NCBI GenBank assembly: GCA_965223085.1
Contig: OZ244981.1
Coordinates: 2,418,001-2,482,000, forward strand
From: CBDCVO01 sp965223085
Lineage (GTDB): Bacteria; Pseudomonadota; Gammaproteobacteria; Ga0077536
DNA length: 64,000 bases
Direction: 5' to 3'
Of the stretch, positions 26,054 to 34,053 are shown one piece after another. Below the pieces are notes generated by a model. The model was given only the letters and a program-made list of their open reading frames with translations, made no database searches and was not told the origin of the DNA. Within the stretch, counting starts at the first letter, position 1. Every line of letters begins with the position of its first letter. Position numbers and translations under genes: made by a program.

Positions 26054-26935
26054 ATGAGATTGCAGGATAAAGTAGCGGTTATTACTGGAGCGGCGAGCGG
26101 CATGGGCCAGGCAACGGCCTTACGTTTTCTCGCCGAGGGTGCGCGCGTCGTGATCGCGGATTTCAACGCAGAGAACGGCGCGAACACCGTGCGTTTGGCA
26201 ACCGAGGATGGCTACGCTGACGCCGTGCGATTTCTTAAGACCGACGTCGCCAAGGAATCGGATGTCAAAGCAATGATCGAATGCGCACTCGACAATTTTG
26301 GGCAGCTCGATGTCGTGTTCAACAACGCGGGTGTCGGTGGTGCGATCGGCCCGCTGTGGGATCTTGAAGAAGATGAGTGGGACTATACCTTTGACGTGCT
26401 CGTTAAAGGGGTGTTTTTCGGGGTCAAACACGGCGCACTCGCGATGCGTGCAACGCAACGTGGCGGTGCAATCGTCAATACGGCGTCTGTCGCCGGATTG
26501 AGCGGCGGTTGCGGGCCTCTGGCGTATTCCGCCGCCAAGGCCGCGGTCGTTAACTTAACGCGCTCCGCGGCGGTACAATTGGCGCCTGACCGGATCCGCG
26601 TGAACGCGATTTGCCCCGGGTTTATTCTCACCGGTTTAACGCATCCCGCGCATAAAACGACCGCTGAAGCCGGTGAATTTCTAGATGGCCTGCAACCGTG
26701 GCCGCGACATGGGCGCGGCACGGACATCGCCGCCACCGCCTTGTTTCTTGCCAGTGACGAGTCGAGCTTTATCAGCGGGGAACATATTGTCGTTGACGGT
26801 GCGCTAACCGCGATCGGTCCAGATGTCTGGCAGCGCTTTGGTTTGCCTTACGAAGCGCGGATGGACAAAACGCGGCTCAACCGGGGTACCACGGGCGAGC
26901 GGAATTCGGTGCCCCCAGCGGGCGATACCGGATGA
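26054..26935 (+). CDS. Short-chain dehydrogenase/reductase (SDR)
   Basis: A 293-residue classical SDR, NAD(P)H-dependent oxidation of an alcohol or reduction of a carbonyl. It has the cofactor loop TGAASGMG, the stabilising NNAG, the catalytic Ser in NTASVAGLSGG and YSAAK with Tyr and Lys. An acidic residue at the end of strand 2 (VVIADFN) favours NAD over NADP. The C-terminus is longer than usual (about 30 residues after VVDGALTAIG). It overlaps the next gene by four bases (ATGA). Next to a PQQ alcohol dehydrogenase on the other strand, a role in alcohol or aldehyde metabolism is plausible. Confidence 0.9.
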   Translation: MRLQDKVAVITGAASGMGQATALRFLAEGARVVIADFNAENGANTVRLATEDGYADAVRFLKTDVAKESDVKAMIECALDNFGQLDVVFNNAGVGGAIGPLWDLEEDEWDYTFDVLVKGVFFGVKHGALAMRATQRGGAIVNTASVAGLSGGCGPLAYSAAKAAVVNLTRSAAVQLAPDRIRVNAICPGFILTGLTHPAHKTTAEAGEFLDGLQPWPRHGRGTDIAATALFLASDESSFISGEHIVVDGALTAIGPDVWQRFGLPYEARMDKTRLNRGTTGERNSVPPAGDTG

Positions 26936-28989
26936 ACGTTTCACCGACCCTCCAGTGCGCGATTTTTTTTGCGCTGTGCTTCTCAGTGGTAAACGCGGTG
27001 GCTGCGGGCGACGATTATATTCGCGGTCGCGTTTTAAATGCCGCGGGTAAGACCGAAGCCGGTGTTTGGGTGATTGCCGAGACCGACGATCTGGCCACAA
27101 AATATCGCAAGATCGTTGTTACAAACGATGCCGGTGAGTTTCTCGTTCCCGAGCTGCCGAAAGCGCGCTTCAGACTCTGGGTGCGCGGCTATGGATTGTT
27201 AGATTCCGCGCCGGCGAACGTGGCGCGCGGACAGTCGCTAGATATCACGGTGCGCAGGGCGCCTGATGCGCGGGCCGCCGCGGCCGTTTATCCGGCGAGC
27301 CAGTGGCTGAGCTTGTTGGCGCTCCCTGCGAGCGAACAGTTCGAAGCGCGTGATGAGCCTTACGAAAGCGACATCGCGTGGACTCATCAATTCAAACTCA
27401 ATTGCATTTTATGTCATCAGCTTGGATCAGCAATTACACGTTTGCCCAGCGCTGAGGCTTTTGACCATGGTTTGTTGAAAGCCGGTGGCATGAATTATTT
27501 CGCCGCGCAATTAGGGCGGCAACGCTTGCTAGACACGTTAAGCGCTTGGGGCAAGCGCATACGTGAAGGCGCCGCGCCGAGCGCGCCGCAGCGACCGATG
27601 GGCGTGGCGCGCAATTTTGTGATCACGCAGTGGGAATGGGGCGATCACTATACCTACGCGCACGACGAAGTCGCCACCGATAAACGCGACCCTAGTGTCA
27701 ATGCGGGTGGACCGGTCTACGGTGTTGATATTGCCAACGATTATCTCTTGATCCTCGATCCGAACACGCATCACGCACGCCGTGTTCGTGTGCCCACCCG
27801 CGGCGGTTTTGACACACCATGGTGCGATCAAACCTATCAGTCGCTGGGTAGCGATGAGGTCGAAGTTTTTGGTTTTGGATCGTTAGGTTGCCCGTGGCCG
27901 GGCGGCGTGACCGCGCATCAGGACAAATATTGGAATCCTGCCAACCCCCATAATCCGATGCTCGATCGCGAGGGTCGGGTGTGGATGACGACCCAGATCA
28001 GGCGTCAATGGGCCCGCGACTTGCCACACTTCTGCCATAGCGATGCTGAGATTATGGGGCAACGCCACCATCGTCAGTTGGCATATTATGATCCTGAAAG
28101 CGAGCGCTTCGAATTAGTTGACACCTGTTATGGTACCCACCATTTGCAGTTTGATGAGCACGATGTCTTGTGGACTAGCGGCGACGACTATGTGATCGGA
28201 TGGCTAGATGCAAAAAAATTCGATCCGAAAGATCCGACGAGTTTGCAAGCAGCGCATGGTTATTCCCAAGTACGACTCGATAGCGATGGTGATGGTGAAG
28301 CCGACCACGCGTTAGTGGGATTTCACTACGGCGTTATTCCGAACCCGCAGGATAATTCTGTGTGGAGCGCGATCCCGCCGGGGATCTCGAGTGCGCCGGG
28401 CGAGTCCGGCTGGATTCTCCGGTTCGACCGCAAAACCCACCGGCACGAAGCTTACGCGCCACCGGCCCCGGGGTCTGGTCCACGTGGTGTGGACGTCGAT
28501 TCGCAGGGTCTGGTATGGACCGCGCTCGCAGGCAGTGGCCACCTCGCGCGTTTTGATCGGCAGCGTTGTCGGCAAACTTGGGGTGTGGGTGAGCAATGCC
28601 CTGAGGGTTGGACGCTATGGCGCACACCCGGGCCGGCGTTTGCGGGCGCTGATAACGAGGACCTCGGTCATACCGATATGCATTACTATTTGTGGGTGGA
28701 TCAGTTCAATACTTTAGGCATGGGCCATGACATTGTGATCATCAATGGTACGAATTCGGATTCTCTGATCGCATTCGATCCAGCTATGGAGCGATTCACC
28801 GTTATTCGCATCCCCTATCCGTTGAACACCTACACGCGCGGTTTAGACGGCCGCATCGACGCGCCGCGCAACGGTTGGAAGGGGCGTGGTCTGTGGTTTA
28901 CGAATGGGCTCGATCCGATCTTGCACTCAGAGGTTCCGCGTTCCTATGTAGGCAAAATTCAATTGCGACCTGATCCGCTCGCGCATTAA
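26932..28989 (+). CDS. Exported haem-c protein with carboxypeptidase-regulatory-like domain and beta propeller
   Basis: A 685-residue exported protein. It has a signal peptide (residues 1-25) and a carboxypeptidase-regulatory-like beta domain (about 28-95, IRGRVLNAAGKTEAGVWV). A single c-type haem site CILCH follows near residue 158. A large C-terminal region resembles Vgb/NHL or SMP-30-like propellers (DREGRVWMTTQ, GPRGVDVDSQGLVWTA). Asp-rich DSDGDGEADH around residue 445 looks like a calcium loop. It follows the SDR with an ATGA overlap, so they are one unit. It could be a periplasmic electron carrier or dehydrogenase for the local alcohol-oxidation genes; this is inference. Confidence 0.78.
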   Translation: MNVSPTLQCAIFFALCFSVVNAVAAGDDYIRGRVLNAAGKTEAGVWVIAETDDLATKYRKIVVTNDAGEFLVPELPKARFRLWVRGYGLLDSAPANVARGQSLDITVRRAPDARAAAAVYPASQWLSLLALPASEQFEARDEPYESDIAWTHQFKLNCILCHQLGSAITRLPSAEAFDHGLLKAGGMNYFAAQLGRQRLLDTLSAWGKRIREGAAPSAPQRPMGVARNFVITQWEWGDHYTYAHDEVATDKRDPSVNAGGPVYGVDIANDYLLILDPNTHHARRVRVPTRGGFDTPWCDQTYQSLGSDEVEVFGFGSLGCPWPGGVTAHQDKYWNPANPHNPMLDREGRVWMTTQIRRQWARDLPHFCHSDAEIMGQRHHRQLAYYDPESERFELVDTCYGTHHLQFDEHDVLWTSGDDYVIGWLDAKKFDPKDPTSLQAAHGYSQVRLDSDGDGEADHALVGFHYGVIPNPQDNSVWSAIPPGISSAPGESGWILRFDRKTHRHEAYAPPAPGSGPRGVDVDSQGLVWTALAGSGHLARFDRQRCRQTWGVGEQCPEGWTLWRTPGPAFAGADNEDLGHTDMHYYLWVDQFNTLGMGHDIVIINGTNSDSLIAFDPAMERFTVIRIPYPLNTYTRGLDGRIDAPRNGWKGRGLWFTNGLDPILHSEVPRSYVGKIQLRPDPLAH

Positions 28990-29016
28990 ACCGTCGCCGC
29001 ACGTTTGCCGCCAGGC

Positions 29017-29038
29017 AGGCACGTATGCCTATCATTTT
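29017..29038 (+). terminator. Possible terminator after the haem-c protein gene
   Basis: Short hairpin AGGCA / TGCCT with a 4-base loop, followed by ATCATTTT, 28 bases after the stop at 28989. The stem is short, so moderate-to-low confidence. Confidence 0.35.
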
Positions 29039-29165
29039 CCCGGGTCGCGCCGGCGATGAGTCGTTCCTATAAGCGCGTCATTCCCGCGCAAGAGCGCCAC
29101 CCCAGGCGCTGAACGGGGCGGGGATCCCGCAGAACAACGCTCGCTGCACGGCACCGAACAAGGTT

Positions 29166-29757
29166 TTAGCAGTCCACCGGGCTCACCATGCCGCGCTTAT
29201 GCACTCCCACTACATGGGTATAAAGTTGCGTAGTGGCAATATCACTATGCCCCATCACTTCTTGAATGTTGCGAAAATCGACTCCTTGCTGACGTCATGC
29301 ACACGTAAGCGGACCGTCTTCGAAACTCGCAAGCCGCTGCCATACATGAGAGATAATGCGAGACGATGCACGCCATTCACATGAGATAACACTTGAGTTG
29401 CCTCAGCATGGCTGAGTACGGCGGATAACTGGCACGGTTTGCGCGTATAACCGTAGTTGAGTATGCCAAGATCGCGGTCGTAGAACTGATGGTACAAAAA
29501 CACCAGTGCATTTGGGGCCGATTTTTGAGTGTTTGCGGCGAGGTTTTTCTCAGCGCCCAAGTACACCAAAAACAACTCGACCTCCCGGGCACCCAGGTCC
29601 ACCGGGTGCTGCTTGGTGTGAAAATGAATGAAACGCGAATCCAGTCGCAGTAACTCTTTTCCGTTCGATATGCGAGATGTTTGCTGGGCATGAATACGCG
29701 CAACTGATCCATAAACCGCTCTGAGTGGCGATTCAACGGCGGGCGAATTTCGTCCAT
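29166..29757 (-). pseudogene. intI: Integron integrase intI, inactivated by a frameshift and an internal deletion
   Basis: Tyrosine recombinase remnant of the integron-integrase type. From the ATG at 29757 it reads MDEIRPPLNRHSER, then LAYRTEKSYCDWIR. One base has been lost near 29637, and a second frame continues FIHFHTKQHPVDLG, NTQKSAPNALVFLY and LMYGSGLR (first catalytic Arg). After RLRVHDV about 100-130 residues are missing, including the expected HxxR box. The C-terminal end then resumes in another frame with DFRNIQEVMGHSDIATTQLYTHV, carrying the conserved His and the catalytic Tyr, and ends at a TAA at 29166. It cannot encode an active integrase. Its orientation opposite to the cassettes is the standard integron layout. 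Confidence 0.88.
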
Positions 29758-29774
29758 GAAATCATCCGACTGAA

Positions 29775-29794
29775 TACTGTATATTATCAAGGGA
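29775..29794. promoter_or_regulatory. LexA-box-like half-site upstream of intI
   Basis: TACTGTATAT at 29775-29784 equals the left half of the E. coli-type LexA consensus, while the right half has decayed. It lies 18 bases upstream of the intI ATG, where LexA (SOS) control sites lie in many integrons. It may be a relic, since the integrase is dead. Confidence 0.45.
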
Positions 29795-29847
29795 TATCTA
29801 TTTAGCTCCACATCATACAAGATGTAGTGGTGCCGGCTACGCTCAAA

Positions 29848-30769
29848 ATGCCCGTTGCAGGCCGCGATTACCCGCGGACCTGGGAGCAGTTTCTCGATTG
29901 GTTTCCCGACGACGAGTCCTGTCGCCACTATCTCGAAGGTATCCGTTGGAAGCGGGGCTTCGTGTGTCCGGGTTGTGGCGAGGCAGATGAGGCGTTCCAG
30001 GGCAGTCGTGGACGCTGGATCTGCCGTCACCATCTTCGATAAGACACGTACGCCGCTGCGAAGTTGGCTGGCGGCAGTGTGGTACATCGTCAACCAGAAG
30101 CAGGGCGTGAACGCGTTAGGTGTACAACGGGTGCTGGGGCTTGGCAGCTACCAAACGGCCTGGGCGATGCTACATCGCCTACGGCGTGCCATGATCCGCC
30201 CAGGTCGAGAGCAGCTCCACGGTCTGGTTGAGGTGGACGAGGTGTTTGTCGGACGCTCACCGCCGAACAAGGTTCGAGATACCAAGAAGAAACAAGAACT
30301 TGCCGAGAAGCGGGCCTCGCTGCGCTCGATCGTCATGGTCGCCATCGAGATCAAGCAGCCCAAGGGCTTCGGCCGCATCCGGCTTCAGCGCGTCACCAGT
30401 AAGTCCGAGAACGCCGCATTGCCGTTCGTGCTGGATGCTGTGGAGCCGGGCTCGGTGGTGCGTACTGACGGCTCTGCGGCTTACCGAAAGCTGGAGAAGC
30501 ACGGCTATCGGCGCGAGAAAGCCGTGCAGCTGGGTGCCGATGATCCGGCGCATGTGACCATGCCCGGCGTGCACCGGGTAGCCTCGTTACTCAAGCGCCG
30601 TCAACTCGCCACGCTCATGGCACTCATCGGCGTCCTGCAGTATTCGCAGCTTCTCCTCAGCACTAAATCGCCGACGTTGCGCGCGCTCGTGAGCGACCTC
30701 GGCAAGCACCTGCGTTTCGGGCAAATCCGTCGTGGGTTTGGGCACCTTGTCTCACTCCTACCGCCCTGA
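29848..30769 (+). pseudogene. IS1595-family transposase remnant
   Basis: The N-part (from the ATG at 29848) has TWEQFLDWFPDDESCRHYLE and one zinc-ribbon half (VCPGCG). A deletion near 30025-30034 removes the second Cys pair and shifts frame. The second part, TIFDKTRTPLRSWLAAVW then LVEVDEVFVG (DDE Asp), VRTDGSAAYRKL (second Asp) and MPGVHRVASLLKR, continues to about 30590. The remaining residues read in an unrelated frame, so the C-terminal catalytic region is lost. No terminal inverted repeats are clear. It separates the integrase from the first attC, and may have removed attI. Confidence 0.8.
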
Positions 30770-30853
30770 TCGCGAGCTTCATTCTATAACCCCAGTGTCC
30801 AAACTTATATTGACGCACAGGGGTTTGCCTCTAGGGGCGCAGCTTAAAAAGCT

Positions 30854-30939
30854 TCTAACAAACGCGTCAACTCGGACCACCCAAAGTTGCATAGCAAAGC
30901 GGCGCAACTTTGGGCGTCCGGTTACGCGAAGCGTTATGA
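30854..30939 (+). repeat. attC site 0 (integron recombination site)
   Basis: Starts TCTAAC and ends GTTATGA, matching the attC outer consensus. The arms are strongly complementary: ACCCAAAGTTGC is mirrored by GCGCAACTTTGGG, and CGGACC by GTCCGGTTACGCG. It closes a cassette whose upstream part was lost to the IS1595 insertion. The start codon of the next cassette gene lies inside its right core site. Confidence 0.85.
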
Positions 30940-31238
30940 GTAATCCATTGAAAAACCGAATACCAATAACAGTTTTTGTCATGGGTGTAATATGCTTCAT
31001 TATTAGCCCGGCTCTGTCTGTTGTATTTGCGGTTACTGGAGCGGTAATTTTGTCCGTAAGCCAAATACAGTTCTTACGTAAACATGAAGGACTAGTGGGA
31101 TTAGCTATTCCAACAAGAACTGTGTTTAGAAGAATGTCAGCTTCTGAAGCATTACCATTTAAAATTGGTGCGGCAATGTTTTTATCACCACTTCTGTCAG
31201 TTATAGCAAAAACACTGGTATTGCATGCAAACTCATAA
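30936..31238 (+). CDS. Cassette 1: small membrane protein
   Basis: A 100-residue hydrophobic protein. The ATG is part of the attC right core (GTTATGA). Three or so hydrophobic stretches are visible: ITVFVMGVICFIISPALSVV (about 9-28), VTGAVILSVSQI (about 31-42) and MFLSPLLSVIAKTLVL (about 82-97). No family is recognised. The ORF fills the cassette and stops inside the next attC (CATAAC). A longer frame from 30732 includes the attC and IS sequence and is not used. Confidence 0.75.
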   Translation: MSNPLKNRIPITVFVMGVICFIISPALSVVFAVTGAVILSVSQIQFLRKHEGLVGLAIPTRTVFRRMSASEALPFKIGAAMFLSPLLSVIAKTLVLHANS

Positions 31239-31316
31239 CAAGTCGCTCAAGTCCGTTTCGGCCTATGGCCTCCACCGGACGCCGCAAAGCGGCGCCGCTT
31301 AGCTCTGCCGTTATGT
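31233..31316 (+). repeat. attC site 1
   Basis: Begins TCATAAC (overlapping the cassette 1 stop) and ends GTTATGT, 84 bases, with partial arm complementarity (AGTCGCTCAAGTCCG versus the reverse complement of CGCCGCTTAGCTCTGCC). The left core TAACAAGTCGCTC is shared with attC 2. Confidence 0.82.
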
Positions 31317-31337
31317 TTCAACAGAGGAATAGTTGCC

Positions 31338-31967
31338 GTGAAATCTAGATGGTCGATTGGGGTCGTTCTTTTCCCAGAGTTTGAACTCCTCGATGTCTTC
31401 GGGCCGTTGGAAATGTTCGGGATGGTCCCCGAGAACTTCACAATTCACTTGGTAGCTGAACAAGCGGGTGCCGTGGCGAGCCGACAAGGTCCACAGTCAA
31501 TTGCCGAAAGGGGATTTGGCGACGATCTTCGATTCGATCTATTGCTCGTACCTGGCGGACCCGGAACGCGAACTGAAGTTGACAATGACTGGCTCTTGAA
31601 TTGGCTTCGGGACCAATCGAAGGTCGCTGAGTACACGGCGTCGGTATGCACCGGCAGTGCACTCCTGGCAAAAGCCGGAGTATTGGACGGACTTCGAGCG
31701 ACGACGAACAAGAGAGCATTTGGATGGGCAGCTGCTCAAAGCAACAACGTGACCTGGATACCAGAAGCGCGCTGGGTCGAAGATAGGAATGTTTTTACTT
31801 CGTCGGGTGTATCAGCCGGAATGGATATGTCGCTGGCTATTATCGGCAAACTTCTCGACAACGACGTAGCAGAACAAATTGCCACGTGGACAGAATACGA
31901 TTGGCATCGTGATCCTAGCTGGGACCCGTTTGCTAAAAAGTATGGTTTGGTCCCAAATGAAACATAA
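31338..31967 (+). CDS. Cassette 2: DJ-1/PfpI family protein
   Basis: A 209-residue class-I glutamine-amidotransferase-like protein. DVFGPLEMFGMVPENF at the N-terminus, LLLVPGGPGTR, and the nucleophile elbow ASVCTGSALLAKAGVLDG (Cys near residue 102) place it in the DJ-1/PfpI group close to isonitrile-hydratase and the N-domain of GlxA-type regulators. There is no AraC HTH at the C-terminus. The actual reaction is unknown (hydrolase, isonitrile hydratase or glyoxalase-like). It is a complete single-gene cassette. Confidence 0.87.
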   Translation: MKSRWSIGVVLFPEFELLDVFGPLEMFGMVPENFTIHLVAEQAGAVASRQGPQSIAERGFGDDLRFDLLLVPGGPGTRTEVDNDWLLNWLRDQSKVAEYTASVCTGSALLAKAGVLDGLRATTNKRAFGWAAAQSNNVTWIPEARWVEDRNVFTSSGVSAGMDMSLAIIGKLLDNDVAEQIATWTEYDWHRDPSWDPFAKKYGLVPNET

Positions 31968-32057
31968 CAAGTCGCTCGAGCGGACGCTTGAAAAGGCGCT
32001 CCCTTCGCTACCGCTCCGGTCGCCCCTTTTCAAGCGCCGCTCAGCTTGGCGTTAGAT
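31962..32057 (+). repeat. attC site 2
   Basis: Begins ACATAAC and ends GTTAGAT, 96 bases. The arms pair well: GCGGACGCTTGAAAAGGCG against the reverse complement of CCCCTTTTCAAGCGCCGC. Confidence 0.88.
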
Positions 32058-32124
32058 GTTTCGCACCGTTTGTGTATAATCGCCGACCCCACCAAGCATC
32101 TAACCATACATAAGGAGGTGCGAC

Positions 32125-32362
32125 ATGCGAAATTCAAAAAACAACGAACGCTCTTCCTTTCGAGCGGACTAGCAAACGCCGTAAAGGATATCCGTCCGAA
32201 ACCCAGGTCAAGCGCGGAATGCGCGTTGTCCGGGGTGACAAGTACCTACAAGAGAAACTTGGACGAAATGATCCATGTCCGTGTGGATCGGGTCGTAGGT
32301 TTCAAGAAGTGTTGTCTCAAAGCGAAACGATTTGAAGGTGCGCTTAGAGACGACTACTTTTA
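32125..32362 (+). pseudogene. Cassette 3: SEC-C motif small zinc protein, broken by two 1-base indels
   Basis: A perfect AAGGAGGTG ribosome-binding site precedes the ATG at 32125, but the frame stops after 15 codons. Removing one T from the TTT run at 32158-32160 continues into ERTSKRRKGYPSETQ and on to GRNDPCPCGSGRRF. Removing one T from the TTT run at about 32299-32301 completes the SEC-C zinc motif with FKKCC and the ending RFEGALRDDYF, stop TAG. The corrected product is about 78 residues. Both shifts are extra Ts in short T runs, so sequencing error or recent decay are both possible. SEC-C domains bind zinc and occur at the SecA C-terminus and in many small proteins. Confidence 0.72.
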
Positions 32363-32377
32363 GGTAATGAAAGAAAC

Positions 32378-32485
32378 ATCTAACCAGGTGCTGCAGCTGA
32401 CCCGTTACAGCGCGCTTCTCCGGTGTGCCAGTATTTTCACACCTCCAAAGCGCGCTGAAACGGCCAGCTGAGCACAACGTTAGGT
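32378..32485 (+). repeat. attC site 3
   Basis: Begins ATCTAAC and ends GTTAGGT, 108 bases. Strong arm pairing (GCAGCTGACCCGTTACAGCGC with GCGCTGAAACGGCCAGCTG reversed). The right core TTAGGTGGCGA also acts as a ribosome-binding site for the next gene. Confidence 0.88.
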
Positions 32486-32493
32486 GGCGAGTT

Positions 32494-32823
32494 ATGGCGT
32501 ACGATGAACGCATCGCTAAGCGGCTACGTCATGTATATAAAGATGTGGCCAACGTCGTCGAAAAGAAGGCGTTTGGCGGCACCGCTTTCATGGTCAACGG
32601 TCATATGTCCTGCGGCGTTATCAAGGACAAGCTCATGGTTCGCGTCGGCCCGGAGCAGTACGAGAAAGCCCTGAAGCGAACCCATGCTCGCAAGATGGAT
32701 TTTACGGGTAGACCGATGAAGGGATTCGTGTTCGTGGTACCCGCAGGCATCAAGACTTCGCGAGATCTCAAGTCTTGGGTTAATCTCAGCTTAAAGTTTG
32801 TGGATTCGTTACCGCCAAAGTAG
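32494..32823 (+). CDS. Cassette 4: TfoX N-terminal domain protein
   Basis: A 109-residue protein matching the TfoX/Sxy N-terminal domain: KKAFGGTAFMVNGHMSCGV (about residues 24-42), DKLMVRVGPEQY and FVFVVPAG. The C-terminal competence-regulator half of TfoX is absent, as in many stand-alone members. The ATG at 32494 is placed 9 bases after AGGTGG from the preceding attC. Function of stand-alone N-domain proteins is unknown. Confidence 0.87.
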   Translation: MAYDERIAKRLRHVYKDVANVVEKKAFGGTAFMVNGHMSCGVIKDKLMVRVGPEQYEKALKRTHARKMDFTGRPMKGFVFVVPAGIKTSRDLKSWVNLSLKFVDSLPPK

Positions 32824-32839
32824 CTTCAATGCAGTCGCC

Positions 32840-32938
32840 ACCTAACCAGCGCAAGCAACGGACATTTGACCCGGCCACTCCCTTGGCTGAACGCCAAGCT
32901 CGCGTCCGCGTCAAATGCCGCTGTTGCGGGCGTTCGGC
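32840..32938 (+). repeat. attC site 4
   Basis: Begins ACCTAAC and ends GTTCGGC, 99 bases. Arms pair around ACATTTGACCCGG and CGCGTCAAATGCCG. The right core has C at the fourth position (GTTC instead of GTTR), a mild departure from consensus. Confidence 0.83.
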
Positions 32939-32946
32939 ATAGGAGA

Positions 32947-33924
32947 ATGACCCAATTGACCAACACCAGATCTGGTTGTCTGGCCGCTCATCAACGTGCC
33001 AATCTCATTCAAATACCTGCAATCATCCACAGGCTGCCCCGTCTGTCATCGCGGCTTAGGCGCGAAATCTATGTCTTGCGCGATGATCTGACCGGATTTG
33101 GCCTCGGCGGAAACAAAACGCGAAAGGTCGACTTCCTCTTTGGAGATGCACTCGCCCTGAAAGCAACCACCGTAGCCACCATCAAGGCCACGAGCTTCAG
33201 TCGAAATGCCGCGGCCGGGGCGGCTGCCTGCGGGTTAAGTTTCCACGTGGTCTTGCCTGGCACCGAATCGGACCAGAATCCCTTGAGCCAATCCGCCTTT
33301 GCAAAGTGGGGTGCCAAGCTCCACTACGAGATAGGCGACTGGACGGCCTTGGAAAGCCGCTTGGAATCTGTGGTTGCATCCTTGCGGGTTCAAGGAGAGG
33401 ATGTCTATGTTCTGCATCCGGGAGGAAGCGATGTGATCGGAGCACTCAGCTATGTGAGCGCTTTTGACGAAATTCGTGAATTCTCGGAGCGAACCGGCGT
33501 TCATTTCTCCCACATTGTGCATTCCACCAGCTCCGCGGGAACACAGGCAGGACTTGTTGTGGGACAGTGCACCGCCAACTACGAGACTCAGGTCATCGGT
33601 ATCAGTGCCTCTAGACCTATGCCCGAGCAGTTTGAGCTAGTCCACGAGCTTGCACAATCTACGGCGCAATTGCTGGGCAGGCAGCTGGATCCGGGCAAGA
33701 TCAACGTCGATGACGGCTTCGTTGGTCCAGGTTACGCCCATGCTTCGAAGGAAGGCGAGATAGCGTCGCAGACCTTTGCTGAGCTGGAAGGCATTCTCTT
33801 GGATCCCGTGTACACGGGCAAGGCAGCCGCTGCACTGATGGACTACTCGGAGAACGAACGATTCGGAGGCGGCGGTCCGGTGCTGTTCATTCACACGGGT
33901 GGAAACGCAGGGTTGTACTACTAG
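32947..33924 (+). CDS. Cassette 5: D-cysteine desulfhydrase / ACC deaminase-like PLP enzyme
   Basis: A 325-residue fold-type II PLP enzyme. The PLP lysine is in GLGGNKTRKVDFL (about residue 54), the phosphate-binding loop is HSTSSAGTQAGLVVG, and the C-terminal family signature is PVLFIHTGGNAGLY. The architecture fits D-cysteine desulfhydrase or 1-aminocyclopropane-1-carboxylate deaminase, both cleaving small amino acids; sequence alone does not decide. The ATG at 32947 has AGGAG only one base away, which is close, so a slightly different start is possible. It ends about 16 bases before the next attC. Confidence 0.86.
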   Translation: MTQLTNTRSGCLAAHQRANLIQIPAIIHRLPRLSSRLRREIYVLRDDLTGFGLGGNKTRKVDFLFGDALALKATTVATIKATSFSRNAAAGAAACGLSFHVVLPGTESDQNPLSQSAFAKWGAKLHYEIGDWTALESRLESVVASLRVQGEDVYVLHPGGSDVIGALSYVSAFDEIREFSERTGVHFSHIVHSTSSAGTQAGLVVGQCTANYETQVIGISASRPMPEQFELVHELAQSTAQLLGRQLDPGKINVDDGFVGPGYAHASKEGEIASQTFAELEGILLDPVYTGKAAAALMDYSENERFGGGGPVLFIHTGGNAGLYY

Positions 33925-33940
33925 TGCTGCTTGAAGTACT

Positions 33941-34000
33941 GCCGAACAAGTCGTTCCAGCCGACGCCGCTTAGCGGCGCGGCTGAACTCAATCGTTGGGC
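33941..34000 (+). repeat. attC site 5
   Basis: Compact 60-base site beginning GCCGAAC and ending GTTGGGC, with arms CAGCCGACGCCGC / GCGGCGCGGCTGAA. Confidence 0.87.
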
Positions 34001-34053
34001 GGCCGGGAGTACCGCAGCTCTTCGCTTCATCGCGGCGTGAGGGAATAGCATCG

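Noticed and set aside
29377..30093. A 238-codon minus-strand frame across the integrase and IS1595 remnant
   Set aside because: Its N-terminal part is antisense to the transposase remnant, and its C-terminal part is frame-shifted integrase sequence.
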